Shown piece by piece: positions 25,519 through 33,335 of a DNA stretch of 64,000 nt. The DNA is from Cyanosarcina radialis HA8281-LM2 (GTDB taxonomy: Bacteria; Cyanobacteriota; Cyanobacteriia; Cyanobacteriales; CCAP-1448). The stretch spans positions 186,001 to 250,000 of the forward strand of contig JAHHHA010000006.1 of assembly GCA_019359615.1 (NCBI GenBank). The letters are read 5' to 3'. Position numbers and translations under genes: made by a program. Every line of letters starts with the position of its first letter. The stretch's first letter is position 1. Under the pieces are notes generated by a model that worked only from the letters and a program-made list of their open reading frames with translations, had not been told where the DNA came from and searched no databases.

Positions 25519-26383
25519 AGCCGTAATTCCAGCCGCAGGTTTTGGAACTCGACTATTTCCAGCTACCAAAGCCGTCAAAAAAGAACTTTTCCCGATCGTC
25601 GATCGCCACGGCCGAGCTAAACCCGTAATTATGGCGATCGCTGAAGAACTAATTAGTGCTGGCATCGAAGAAATCGGTATAGTCGTTCAACCTGGCGATC
25701 GCTCCTTATTTGCCGATTTTTTTCACGCTCCACCCAAGTCAGAACTTTTTGATAAACTATCTCGTGAAAATCAAATATACAGCCAGTATATTCAAGATTT
25801 AGGCAATAAAATTACGATCTTGACCCAAGATCGACAAGAAGGATACGGTCACGCTGTGTTTTGTGCCAAATCGTGGGTTGGCGACGAACCCTTTTTGTTA
25901 TCTCTAGGAGATCATGTCTATTTATCTGCAACCGAAATTTCTTGCGCGAGACAAATTTTAGATGTTTACGATCGAGTAAACCAAAGCGTAGTTGGTTTAA
26001 CAACTATGCCTGCCGAAATAATTCATAAAGCTGGTTGCGTCGCCGGAATTTGGCAAGAATTTAACTCAATTATTTCGATCGCGCAACTAACTGAAAAGCC
26101 AGATATTGCCTACGCTCAAACCCATCTCAGGGTTGAAGGAATGGCTGAAAATATCTTCCTCTGCGTCTTTGGCTTATACGTCCTTACGCCGAAGATATTC
26201 GATTATTTAGCTGCGAATATTAACAGTAATATTCGCGAAAAAGGTGAATTTCAGCTAACATCCAGCCTCGATCGATTGCGACAAGCAGAGGGCATGACAG
26301 GATACTTGATTCAAGGTCGGTGTTTCGATACCGGATTGCCAGAGACTTATCGGCAGACAATTATTGATTTTTATAAGGATTGA
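25496..26383 (+). CDS. GalU-like UTP-sugar-1-phosphate uridylyltransferase
   Basis: Start at ATG 25496, giving MEKKPVRKAVIPAAGFGTRL with the nucleotide-binding loop and KAVKKELFPIVDR. Other blocks are QEGYGHAVFCAK, LLSLGDHVY (metal-binding Asp) and KGEFQLTSSLDRL. 295 residues. The GalU family makes UDP-glucose, but close relatives use other sugar-1-phosphates. Overlap with the GHMP kinase gene suggests it uses that kinase's product. exoD follows, consistent with polysaccharide metabolism. Confidence 0.88.
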   Translation: MEKKPVRKAVIPAAGFGTRLFPATKAVKKELFPIVDRHGRAKPVIMAIAEELISAGIEEIGIVVQPGDRSLFADFFHAPPKSELFDKLSRENQIYSQYIQDLGNKITILTQDRQEGYGHAVFCAKSWVGDEPFLLSLGDHVYLSATEISCARQILDVYDRVNQSVVGLTTMPAEIIHKAGCVAGIWQEFNSIISIAQLTEKPDIAYAQTHLRVEGMAENIFLCVFGLYVLTPKIFDYLAANINSNIREKGEFQLTSSLDRLRQAEGMTGYLIQGRCFDTGLPETYRQTIIDFYKD

Positions 26384-26511
26384 ACTTTCTCATTTTCCCA
26401 GATGGATTCGATCGGACAGTTAATGGTGAGGCAGGGCGGGTTTGATTTGACATTAATCGTTTTCCCCAAGCAGGCTGGCAAAACCCGCCCCTACAAACCT
26501 TTCCTACTCTC

Positions 26512-26548
26512 TCCCCATCTCCCCATCTCCCCATCTCCCCATCTCCCT
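26512..26548. repeat. Tandem octamer CCCCATCT array directly before exoD
   Basis: About four and a half copies of CCCCATCT end at the exoD start codon, replacing the ribosome site region. The minus-strand frame over it is only repeat translation. The array length could vary between strains and affect exoD translation; that is inference. Confidence 0.85.
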
Positions 26549-27154
26549 ATGCGCCTAAGATTTTCTGAAGATATCAAATCTTTACTAGAACGATTGGCAG
26601 AGAATCCGCTAACTTTAGGCGATATTTTGGCAGAAACGGCGGAAAGGGGCTTTAGTTTGACGATTGGATTGTTGGTGCTGCCATTTTTATTTCCAAACCT
26701 GCCAGGATTGACGGGTTTGCCCGGTTCTGCTTGCCTGCTGTTGGCAGGACAAATGGCGATGGGAAGGAGATCGCCTTGGCTGCCAAAAAAGATAGCGCAA
26801 TTTCGGTTTCCCAACTGGCTAGCCCTGAGACTGCTGAATAATCTTCAACGTTTGACAGGGATTTTAGAAAAAATAGTCCGTCCCAGGATGCGCCGAATTG
26901 CCGAACACCCATATATTTGGAGGTTAAATGGTGTTTGCATTGCCTGGTTAGCGATTTTGTTAATCTTGCCGATTCCTTTCACCAATCCGATCCCGACAGT
27001 GGGGATTTTGCTGCTGGCGATCGCTACCTTAGAAGCCGATGGACTGATGATGTGTGTCGCCTATGGCATGACTTTAGCAATTACTGCTGCCGTTTTAGGA
27101 ATAGCATACGCCCTCTGGCTTTCACCGAATTTAATTCAGAGATTATTTAATTAA
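26549..27154 (+). CDS. exoD: ExoD-family exopolysaccharide synthesis membrane protein
   Basis: 201 residues from the ATG at 26549; the frame runs upstream through the octamer array, but the family starts with the helical MRLRFSEDIKSLLERL. Signature pieces are GDILAETAERGFSLTIGLLVLPFLFP (Gly/Pro-rich first membrane hairpin), LLLAGQMAMGRRSPWLPKKI and NPIPTVGILLLAIATLEADGL. In rhizobia ExoD affects exopolysaccharide production and alkaline tolerance; its biochemical role is unclear. Confidence 0.88.
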   Translation: MRLRFSEDIKSLLERLAENPLTLGDILAETAERGFSLTIGLLVLPFLFPNLPGLTGLPGSACLLLAGQMAMGRRSPWLPKKIAQFRFPNWLALRLLNNLQRLTGILEKIVRPRMRRIAEHPYIWRLNGVCIAWLAILLILPIPFTNPIPTVGILLLAIATLEADGLMMCVAYGMTLAITAAVLGIAYALWLSPNLIQRLFN

Positions 27155-27180
27155 CTGTTGATATAATTGTCTAATTTCGA

Positions 27181-27209
27181 GTAGAGACGTAGCACTGCTA
27201 CGTCTCTAC
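27181..27209. repeat. 29-bp inverted repeat GTAGAGACGTAGC...GCTACGTCTCTAC
   Basis: Perfect 13-bp arms around a 3-bp centre, 27 bp after exoD; a plausible hairpin terminator or repeat. Related arms (GTAGAGAC...GTCTCTAC) occur inside the methyltransferase gene at 45129-45156 and, weaker, near 17085 and 55430. Confidence 0.8.
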
Positions 27210-27271
27210 ATCGGAGAAGGGTAAAAACACTAATAGTTTCAGATTTCATAATTCATAATTCGTAACATTTT

Positions 27272-27940
27272 ATGAAAGTTATTGACACCCCTCCGAGAAC
27301 GTTAGCTCGAAAACGCTCTCGTTATCCCAACAAGTTAATTTTTGCTTCATCGTTACTTTTAGTTCTAGTTGGTGGTGTGCTGCTGTTTCAAGATTCGATC
27401 GTCATCAAGGGTATACCTCTATCTTTAATTTTCAAGGGCTTAGTAGATATACCTACGCTAGAAGCTTATGTATCAGGTGATAAACAGGCGTTGCACGCTC
27501 GTCTGGAAAAACTCGGTTTTGAAGACCAAATTAAGGCATACTACCGACCGAAAATTAGGGATGAAGTCAAGCTCGATCGACACATCCACCAGATTTTCTA
27601 CGAAACTACCGGGTATGTAGGGAAAGCCTACTATGTTAACTCTCAAGGAACCTTAAGCCTGAGAGGCCCTGTCGATACCCAATTTCCGAGGTGGTTCGAC
27701 TTAGCATCGCAAGCGGGTGTAGTCGTAGACCATTTTAAGGAAGGCGATACGATTTATGTAATTAGTCCTGGCGGGGCGATCGCTCCTTACAAAGATATAG
27801 CTAAAGTTTATCCTCCTGCCTTGCTGAATCGATTGATCCAGGTAAAACGCCAGTCGCAGCCAAACCCCAATTCGATAACTACTGACGGCACTGGTAACTC
27901 GCCATCGATCGTTTCTCCATCACCGCTATCTAATCCTTAA
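27272..27940 (+). CDS. Hypothetical membrane-anchored protein
   Basis: 222 residues, family not recognised. A basic N-terminus (ARKRSRYPNK) is followed by one membrane helix (LIFASSLLLVLVGGVLLF), an extracytoplasmic mixed domain (LVDIPTLEAYVSGDKQAL, IFYETTGYVGKAYYVN, ISPGGAIAPYKD) and a Ser/Pro/Thr-rich tail. The methyltransferase gene starts 10 bp after its stop, so they are probably one transcript. Stretch 80-140 is well structured, with conserved-looking Tyr residues. Confidence 0.65.
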   Translation: MKVIDTPPRTLARKRSRYPNKLIFASSLLLVLVGGVLLFQDSIVIKGIPLSLIFKGLVDIPTLEAYVSGDKQALHARLEKLGFEDQIKAYYRPKIRDEVKLDRHIHQIFYETTGYVGKAYYVNSQGTLSLRGPVDTQFPRWFDLASQAGVVVDHFKEGDTIYVISPGGAIAPYKDIAKVYPPALLNRLIQVKRQSQPNPNSITTDGTGNSPSIVSPSPLSNP

Positions 27941-27949
27941 TCGCAAACC

Positions 27950-28897
27950 ATGCCAGAAAAGCTCAAACCAGATTGGGCGGGTGAAGATTGGCTCTCCCGC
28001 AGCGTTAATTTGCTGATTCAAACTAAGCCGATTTACAAAGTGATGAAGCATCAAGCCAGACAGGTGCTAATTCGCACGGCAGAAAAAAAGGGAATTCCTT
28101 GGCGGCAAAACTACCAAGATTTAGAAAGATCGGGGGCAAAAGAGCTATTAGACCAAATTACTAACCCCCAAGTCGTCTACCCCGACTACTATCAAGTGCC
28201 ATTTCACGCTTACGATCGAGGCAATCTCTGCTGGGAAGCAGCTTTTGAAGCCGGATCGGCCACTTACTCGATGGCTTTGAGAGTTTGGCCGCAGGAAAAT
28301 CTGACTTCAGAAGCCGCCCAAGAACGCCTGCGGAGCAGTTTTCATCAAATCCTGGGAAAATACAGCCCACCTGTGGTTAGCGACGTTCTCGACTTGGGTT
28401 GCTCGGTTGGCATCTCGACGGTAGCTTTACATCGCTACTACAGCCAAAGGCAAGATAGTCCGGTGCAGACGGTAGGTTTAGACTTATCTCCTTATATGCT
28501 AGCTGTAGCCAAGATATGCGATCGCCTCGGCGAAATTAGCCGCTGGATACACGCCCAAGCCGAAGATACGGGTTTAGAAAATAATTCTTTTGATATCGTC
28601 ACCTTACAGTTCTCGATCCACGAGTTACCTCGCCCTGCGACTAAAAGCATCTTCCAAGAAGCGCTCAGAATTCTGCGTCCGGGTGGAGTAATAGCGATCG
28701 TCGATAATAATCCTGCCTCTCCAGTAATTCAAAATCTGCCCCCTGCGCTGTTCGTGCTGATGAAGAGTACCGAGCCTTGGAGCGATGATTATTATACTTT
28801 TAATGTAGAAGCTTGCTTGCAGGAGGTAGGTTTCGAGTATCAAACTACAGTGGCTAGCGATCCTCGCCATCGCACTATTGTGGGGAGGAAGCCGTGA
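27950..28897 (+). CDS. Class I SAM-dependent methyltransferase
   Basis: 315 residues. After a 125-residue N-terminal region typical of cyanobacterial members (YPDYYQVPFHAYDRGNLCWE), the Rossmann core has motif I VLDLGCSVGISTVAL, an acidic loop VGLDLSPYML, and motif IV/V blocks NSFDIVTLQFSIHELPR and LRILRPGGVIAIVDNNPAS. Substrate unknown; the core resembles UbiE/lipid-type methyltransferases. In an apparent two-gene unit with the membrane-anchored hypothetical upstream. Confidence 0.85.
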   Translation: MPEKLKPDWAGEDWLSRSVNLLIQTKPIYKVMKHQARQVLIRTAEKKGIPWRQNYQDLERSGAKELLDQITNPQVVYPDYYQVPFHAYDRGNLCWEAAFEAGSATYSMALRVWPQENLTSEAAQERLRSSFHQILGKYSPPVVSDVLDLGCSVGISTVALHRYYSQRQDSPVQTVGLDLSPYMLAVAKICDRLGEISRWIHAQAEDTGLENNSFDIVTLQFSIHELPRPATKSIFQEALRILRPGGVIAIVDNNPASPVIQNLPPALFVLMKSTEPWSDDYYTFNVEACLQEVGFEYQTTVASDPRHRTIVGRKP

Positions 28898-28929
28898 GGG
28901 CGAGAGGGCGAGGAGGGCGAGAATAACCT

Positions 28930-28982
28930 ATGCCCTATGCCCTATGCCCTATGCCCCATGCCCCATGCCCCATGCCCTATGC
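28930..28982. repeat. Seven tandem heptamers CCCTATG/CCCCATG
   Basis: Order of units: three CCCTATG, three CCCCATG, one CCCTATG. The reverse complement of this series is at 2341-2379. It fills most of the spacer upstream of the agmatinase-family gene. Confidence 0.93.
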
Positions 28983-29012
28983 ATTCTGAACTTCTGAACT
29001 CCTAAATTCATC

Positions 29013-29954
29013 ATGACACCATCAACTCTTACTGCTGTAACCTCATTTCTCGGCTCGGAAGTCGCTGCTAATTACGAAGCAGCACAAGTAGTAATCTTGC
29101 CAATTCCTTATGAAGCGACGACTACTTACCGTCAAGGTTGCCAACACGGCCCCGATGCGATTTTAGAGGCATCGCATCAAGTCGAATTTTATGATGAAGA
29201 GCTAGATTGGGAAGTTTGCCTGGATGTAGGAATTAACAGCCAACCTGCGATCGCTGATACTAGAAATAGCCGCGCGGTTTCGGCTGAAGAAATGCTGCAA
29301 GTCACTCAGCAAACTGTTTTTAAATTAATTAATGATGGCAAATTTGCCATTGCTTTAGGTGGCGAACATAGCATTACCGCTGGTGTAGTAGCGGCCTACC
29401 GCCAAGCCTACCCCAACGAACCTTTTACGGTCGTTCAAATCGATGCCCATGGCGATTTGCGCCACGAATATGAAGGCTCGATTTACAATCATGCTTGCGT
29501 CATGCGCCGCGTTGTCGATATGGGTTTGCCCACAGTTCAAATCGGGATTCGGGCAATTTGTAAAGAAGAAGCCGATCTGATTAAAGACAAAAATCTGACG
29601 GTATTTCGAGCTAGGGAAATCGCCGCCCAACCAGATTGGATCGAACGAGCGATCGCTAGCATTCCCACCCAAAAAGTATTTTTAACGATCGATCTAGATG
29701 GCATCGATCCAACCATAATTCCAGGTGTAGGTACGCCAGAACCAGGCGGATTGAATTGGTACTCCTTCACTACTTTCTTGCGGCGAGTATTTGAAACTCA
29801 TGAGGTCATCGGCTGCGATGTCATGGAATTAGCACCGATTGTCGATTCAGTCGTATCGCAGTTTACGGCTGCCAAACTGGTTTACAAACTAATTGGCTAT
29901 TGGGCATCTCAAAAAGCCAGCGCGTCAGATGAACGCCGAACAAGCTCATTTTAA
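29013..29954 (+). CDS. speB: Agmatinase/ureohydrolase-family protein
   Basis: 313 residues. Metal-binding motifs of the arginase/agmatinase fold are all present: GGEHSIT (His), QIDAHGDLRHEY (Asp-x-His-x-Asp) and LTIDLDGIDPTIIPG (Asp-x-Asp). Agmatinase converts agmatine to putrescine and urea. Some cyanobacterial members of this superfamily instead hydrolyse guanidine; those known to me are longer, so agmatinase is the better guess, but substrate is not proven by motif. The last 20 residues (ASQKASASDERRTSS) are a variable tail. Confidence 0.85.
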   Translation: MTPSTLTAVTSFLGSEVAANYEAAQVVILPIPYEATTTYRQGCQHGPDAILEASHQVEFYDEELDWEVCLDVGINSQPAIADTRNSRAVSAEEMLQVTQQTVFKLINDGKFAIALGGEHSITAGVVAAYRQAYPNEPFTVVQIDAHGDLRHEYEGSIYNHACVMRRVVDMGLPTVQIGIRAICKEEADLIKDKNLTVFRAREIAAQPDWIERAIASIPTQKVFLTIDLDGIDPTIIPGVGTPEPGGLNWYSFTTFLRRVFETHEVIGCDVMELAPIVDSVVSQFTAAKLVYKLIGYWASQKASASDERRTSSF

Positions 29955-29991
29955 AACGACGGGAACGCGAGGCAACTGGAGTAAACTATAT

Positions 29992-30456
29992 ATGTTAGTT
30001 AATAGCAAGCAAATTTTGTTAGTGGCTGCTACAGCCAGTATCCTATTAGTGGGAAGTTATATTGTTAGTAGCACCAAGGCTTGTGGTTGTAAACCTCCTA
30101 ATGCCCAAAGTACCTCAGACAATATTAATAAACCCAGCAAACAAACTTGGCAAGGAAGATTAATCTATGAAGAAATTCCTCCAGTCAGGTCTGAGAGAGC
30201 TTACCAAGGCGCTGAGTTTTTCTTGATTCTTAATTCTTCCGATCGAAAGCGGTTAGTATTGCTTCCCTCTACCCAGATTTCATCTGAAAAATTGCGATCT
30301 TTTCGCGATCGCCTAGTTCAAATTGAGGCTGTTTACGTCCCAGGAAGTCGTCCTTCCCCTAGCGAATTCGCTTGCCCTCTTGAAGCAGATGGACAGTGCA
30401 TGAAGCAAGGTGAAGGCTATCAGGTTTTGTCGATAGTGCGATTGAATTCTAACTAG
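29992..30456 (+). CDS. Hypothetical lipoprotein-like or secreted protein
   Basis: Start at ATG 29992 with GGAG 12 bp upstream; an earlier ATG (29929) inside the speB 3' end is possible. The protein has a hydrophobic N-terminus (ILLVAATASILLVGSYIV) and a Cys-x-Cys soon after (TKACGCKPP), so a lipoprotein or disulfide is possible. The mature part is beta-rich (WQGRLIYEEIPP, AEFFLILNSSDRKRLVLLPS) with two further Cys (EFACPLEADGQCMKQG). Family unknown. Confidence 0.65.
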   Translation: MLVNSKQILLVAATASILLVGSYIVSSTKACGCKPPNAQSTSDNINKPSKQTWQGRLIYEEIPPVRSERAYQGAEFFLILNSSDRKRLVLLPSTQISSEKLRSFRDRLVQIEAVYVPGSRPSPSEFACPLEADGQCMKQGEGYQVLSIVRLNSN

Positions 30457-30470
30457 TTAAACCTCTTTTT

Positions 30471-31070
30471 CTAAAGTTTAGCTGCAAGTTCTTTTAATCG
30501 ACTGCCCCCATCTTTGAAAATAGACCAACCATCGCCTACCAGTACGGCTTCTATGCCATTAATTTCAGCCAATCTGCGGACTGAAGCTACAGCTTCCGAT
30601 CGATTTTTGAGCTTTTCGTTCGGTAAGATCCCTAAACTGCCAGCTTGATGCGCTCTCACTAAATCGCCTGTAATTAAAGTAGTTCCCTCTAGCAATAAGG
30701 CTAATTCTCCAGGAGTTTTAGAACCTTGTAATTCCAAAACCTTCAAGCCAGGAACGAATTCTTCCCCATCAGAGAGCCAACGATGGCTAGGAATCGGCAA
30801 AGCGTCTCGTTCGCTTAGAGGGGCGGCAATCTTGGCACCCGTAACGTGAGATATCCCCTGACTAGCGCGGATATGATCGGAATTGGTGATGATAATCCAA
30901 GCAGCACCGCCTAAAGATTGCAAGTGTTCCCAGTCGTGAGGCGATAGTGGCAACGGATCGATCGCAATATTGCCATCGGGACGAGTCCACAAGTAGCTGT
31001 TGAAGTCTACATTTCTGGTAACGTCAAAAGACGACCAAGCATATAAGTCTGGACGATGCAGTGATTTCAT
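30471..31070 (-). CDS. Metallo-beta-lactamase-fold protein with variant metal motif
   Basis: 199 residues with MBL-like order: NFNSYLWTRPDGNIAIDPLP, then IIITNSDHIRASQGI where HxHxDH normally stands (only D-H kept), GELALLLEGTTLITGDLV, and a C-terminal EAVLVGDGWSIFKDGG. This 'TNSDH' variant occurs in a recognisable subgroup whose activity is uncertain. GGGAG lies 6 bp before the ATG. It diverges from an ArsR-type regulator 42 bp away, and is the likely regulated gene. Confidence 0.75.
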   Translation of the reverse strand: MKSLHRPDLYAWSSFDVTRNVDFNSYLWTRPDGNIAIDPLPLSPHDWEHLQSLGGAAWIIITNSDHIRASQGISHVTGAKIAAPLSERDALPIPSHRWLSDGEEFVPGLKVLELQGSKTPGELALLLEGTTLITGDLVRAHQAGSLGILPNEKLKNRSEAVASVRRLAEINGIEAVLVGDGWSIFKDGGSRLKELAAKL

Positions 31071-31094
31071 TAAATGCTCCCTTCTCAGAAAACT

Positions 31095-31114
31095 ATTAAC
31101 TTTTAGCTGTTAAT
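31095..31114. promoter_or_regulatory. Candidate ArsR operator in the divergent promoter
   Basis: Inverted repeat ATTAAC - 8 bp - GTTAAT in the 42-bp space between the MBL gene and arsR, overlapping the arsR start codon. Position and symmetry fit autoregulation and control of the divergent gene by a dimeric ArsR protein; binding is inferred. Confidence 0.45.
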
Positions 31115-31475
31115 GCCATCTCTATCCTCTACCACTCCAGATTTAATTATTTCTGGTTTTCACGCTCTATCCGATCCTATAAGGATTAGGGTAATAGAAC
31201 TACTTAGCGATCGCGAACTTTGCGTCTGCGAACTTTGCGAGGCTTTAGGGGTGACTCAATCTAAGCTGTCTTTTCATCTCAAAACTCTAAAAGAAGCAGC
31301 CTTGGTTTCTTCCCGCCAAGAAGGACGCTGGATCTACTACCGTCTCAATTTGTCTCAATTTCAAGCTTTGGAGCAATACTTAGCCGATTATCGCTGTTGC
31401 AGCCCCATCTTACCCGCTCGTGTCTGCCAACAAGATGGCGAAGAGGCGCAGGGCAAACCCATCTTGTCTGAATAA
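31113..31475 (+). CDS. ArsR/SmtB-family metal(loid)-responsive repressor
   Basis: 120 residues, winged helix. ALSDPIRIRVIELLSDRELCVCELCEAL contains the CVC metal-binding site in helix 3 that defines arsenic-sensing ArsR proteins, and TQSKLSFHLKTLKEAALVSS is the recognition helix. Two further Cys at YRCCSPI near the C-terminus could add a second site. The expected action is derepression on binding As(III)/Sb(III), or another thiophilic metal. No arsB, arsC or acr3 gene is nearby; the divergent MBL-like gene is the only obvious target. Confidence 0.9.
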   Translation: MPSLSSTTPDLIISGFHALSDPIRIRVIELLSDRELCVCELCEALGVTQSKLSFHLKTLKEAALVSSRQEGRWIYYRLNLSQFQALEQYLADYRCCSPILPARVCQQDGEEAQGKPILSE

Positions 31476-31519
31476 AATCTCCAGCAAATATAGCCTTGCT
31501 AAGCGATCGAGCGATCGCT

Positions 31520-32431
31520 CTAAACGCAATTGTCTGGAGAAAAAGGCTGAAATGCTTTTCGTTCTTCTAACTGTTGCACGATAGTTTTAGCTCCTTCAGA
31601 TCGCATGAGCGATCGCAACAAATTCAACCGCGTACCGCTATGATTTTCTGTATCTAACTCGGCAAATATTCTCACTTTTTGCGATCGCGATAAATGCCCT
31701 TTAACTCTTTCAATAGCTGCAACAACGCTTTGCGGACCCATCTGAATCATCTGCAAAAATAGTGCTAAAGTTTGAGCGATCGCATCTTTACTTTGGGCTG
31801 AAATCGACGCGCGATCGAATAAAGTAACTCCAGTGGCGTGATGGCGGGCTTCAGCTTGCAAAAATCCTGTGAATACCTCTTTTAGATCCGAATTCAAGCA
31901 ACCTTGAGCCAGATTTCTATAATGGCTGAGTCCCCATCCTTCCAAGACTATTTGCAATACGAATAACAACACAATCTTATCTTGGGTTTCAACTAAATCT
32001 GCCAGCAATCGCAGGAAAGGATTATCTGTCGCAACGGTTTCCTCGATCGATACAAAGGGAGTAATTTGAGCTAAGTGAGTGGCTTCGTCAGCACTAAAAA
32101 GGGCGTAGAGCATTCGTTCTTCAATGGTTTCGGCTAGCAAAACCATTTTGGCCATGTAACCTACACCAGCCTTCTCAATAAAATAAGCTTCTTCTAACAA
32201 TCCTTGGCTGCATAAACCTAAAATTTGACTTTGTTCCTCTTCAGTTGCATCTTGGAAGATTCGCACGTTTGGCAGATTGAAGTAACTAGCATCCCAATAG
32301 GAAGAGGGAGAGAGGGGAAAAGGGGGAGATATATCTCTACTTTTCAAAGCTGAAGATAATACGCGATCGAGTTTATCTTCTCCATCGAGATGAGGCAAAT
32401 CTAATCCAGCAATATTGGGTTTTGAAATCAT
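31520..32431 (-). CDS. Ferritin-like di-iron domain protein
   Basis: About 303 residues from the ATG ending at 32431 (a TTG at 32455 adds eight). Four-helix metal ligands can be traced: Glu in LEEAYFIEKAG, Glu/His in SADEATHL, Glu in LEGWGLSHY and Glu/His in QAEARHHATG, a carboxylate/histidine di-iron set. No hydrophobic signal. Possible roles are iron storage, or an oxygenase or reductase; no specific family name recognised. Neighbour genes give no clear hint. Confidence 0.7.
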   Translation of the reverse strand: MISKPNIAGLDLPHLDGEDKLDRVLSSALKSRDISPPFPLSPSSYWDASYFNLPNVRIFQDATEEEQSQILGLCSQGLLEEAYFIEKAGVGYMAKMVLLAETIEERMLYALFSADEATHLAQITPFVSIEETVATDNPFLRLLADLVETQDKIVLLFVLQIVLEGWGLSHYRNLAQGCLNSDLKEVFTGFLQAEARHHATGVTLFDRASISAQSKDAIAQTLALFLQMIQMGPQSVVAAIERVKGHLSRSQKVRIFAELDTENHSGTRLNLLRSLMRSEGAKTIVQQLEERKAFQPFSPDNCV

Positions 32432-32472
32432 GGCGAGATCGCTAAGAAGCAACAAAATATCGACCTAAGCAA

Positions 32473-33051
32473 TCAATCTTCTTCTGCCCGTAGAAGTTGC
32501 TTGGCAGTTAATTCTAAGGTAGGAAATATTGGGGGAACGATCGCATCATTCCCCTGATAAATTGTTTGCTCGTACAATCCATCTACCAAAGACAAAACTA
32601 CTACTCGATCGCTTTCTGGATCGACAATCCAATACTCAGCAATTCCGCGTGCTTCATATTGCGATCTCTTGTAACGATAGTCTCGATTTTCGTTTTCTTT
32701 CCCTGGCGAAACTACTTCTACCACCAACACTGGTGGCGGCATATCGCTAGTAATAATACTGCGAGCAGATCCAGATAAAGCGGTAGCTGCTTCCTCCGTC
32801 AACACGAGCAAATCTGGGACGCGCACTGTAGCACGAGAACCGCTGACTGAAACTTCTGTTCCCCGACGCAGCAATCTTCCTGGAGTTAACCGACTAAATG
32901 TTAACAACAAAAAGATAGCGATCGCATTATTCAAGTCGCTTTCTGACGGTATCTCAACTAATTCTCCATTCACCAATTCGTAGCGCTTATCTGTGCCGTC
33001 ATCGTAAGCCAGATACTCTTCCAAGGTGAATATTTTGGTAGTAGCAATCAT
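32473..33051 (-). CDS. Uma2-family (DUF820) PD-(D/E)xK protein
   Basis: 192 residues: KIFTLEEYLAYDDGTDKRYE, then LVNGELVEIPS, VRVPDLLVL, PPVLVVEVVSPGKENENRDY with the E-V-x-S core Glu, and AEYWIVDPESDRVVVL. The fold is a restriction-endonuclease-like core, massively expanded in cyanobacterial genomes; cellular role unknown. Complete. The 284-bp region upstream (33052-33335) holds only an incomplete frame without a proper start. Confidence 0.93.
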   Translation of the reverse strand: MIATTKIFTLEEYLAYDDGTDKRYELVNGELVEIPSESDLNNAIAIFLLLTFSRLTPGRLLRRGTEVSVSGSRATVRVPDLLVLTEEAATALSGSARSIITSDMPPPVLVVEVVSPGKENENRDYRYKRSQYEARGIAEYWIVDPESDRVVVLSLVDGLYEQTIYQGNDAIVPPIFPTLELTAKQLLRAEED

Positions 33052-33335
33052 TTTTGCTCGGTACTGACGATCGAATATACGATCGATTTTAGCGTGGCGA
33101 TCGCATCATCATAGAATTGAGCCAAACCGATGGCAACAGGAGCCTCCCAGCCAGCTACAATCGAAGCCACTGAGTGCCCCTGTGCCCCCAGATTTTAAAA
33201 AGGATCGAACTTCTGGACTAAAACCGTGCCAGCGATCGAACAGTCTTTCTGCTAAGAGTTTTAGACAGGTCAAGAAGAGTCCACGGCTAACCCCAACCAG
33301 AGCAACCGAGAGACTATCTTGCTCTTAGACTTTAG

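Noticed and set aside
29013-29954. Naming this a guanidine hydrolase
   Set aside because: The metal motifs are shared by the whole superfamily and the protein is shorter than the guanidinases I know of; the sequence alone does not support that substrate.
33052-33335. Open minus-strand frame (contains LLAERLFDRWHGFSPEV) as a gene
   Set aside because: No ATG or GTG start and no ribosome site; about 70 codons only, and no family recognised.
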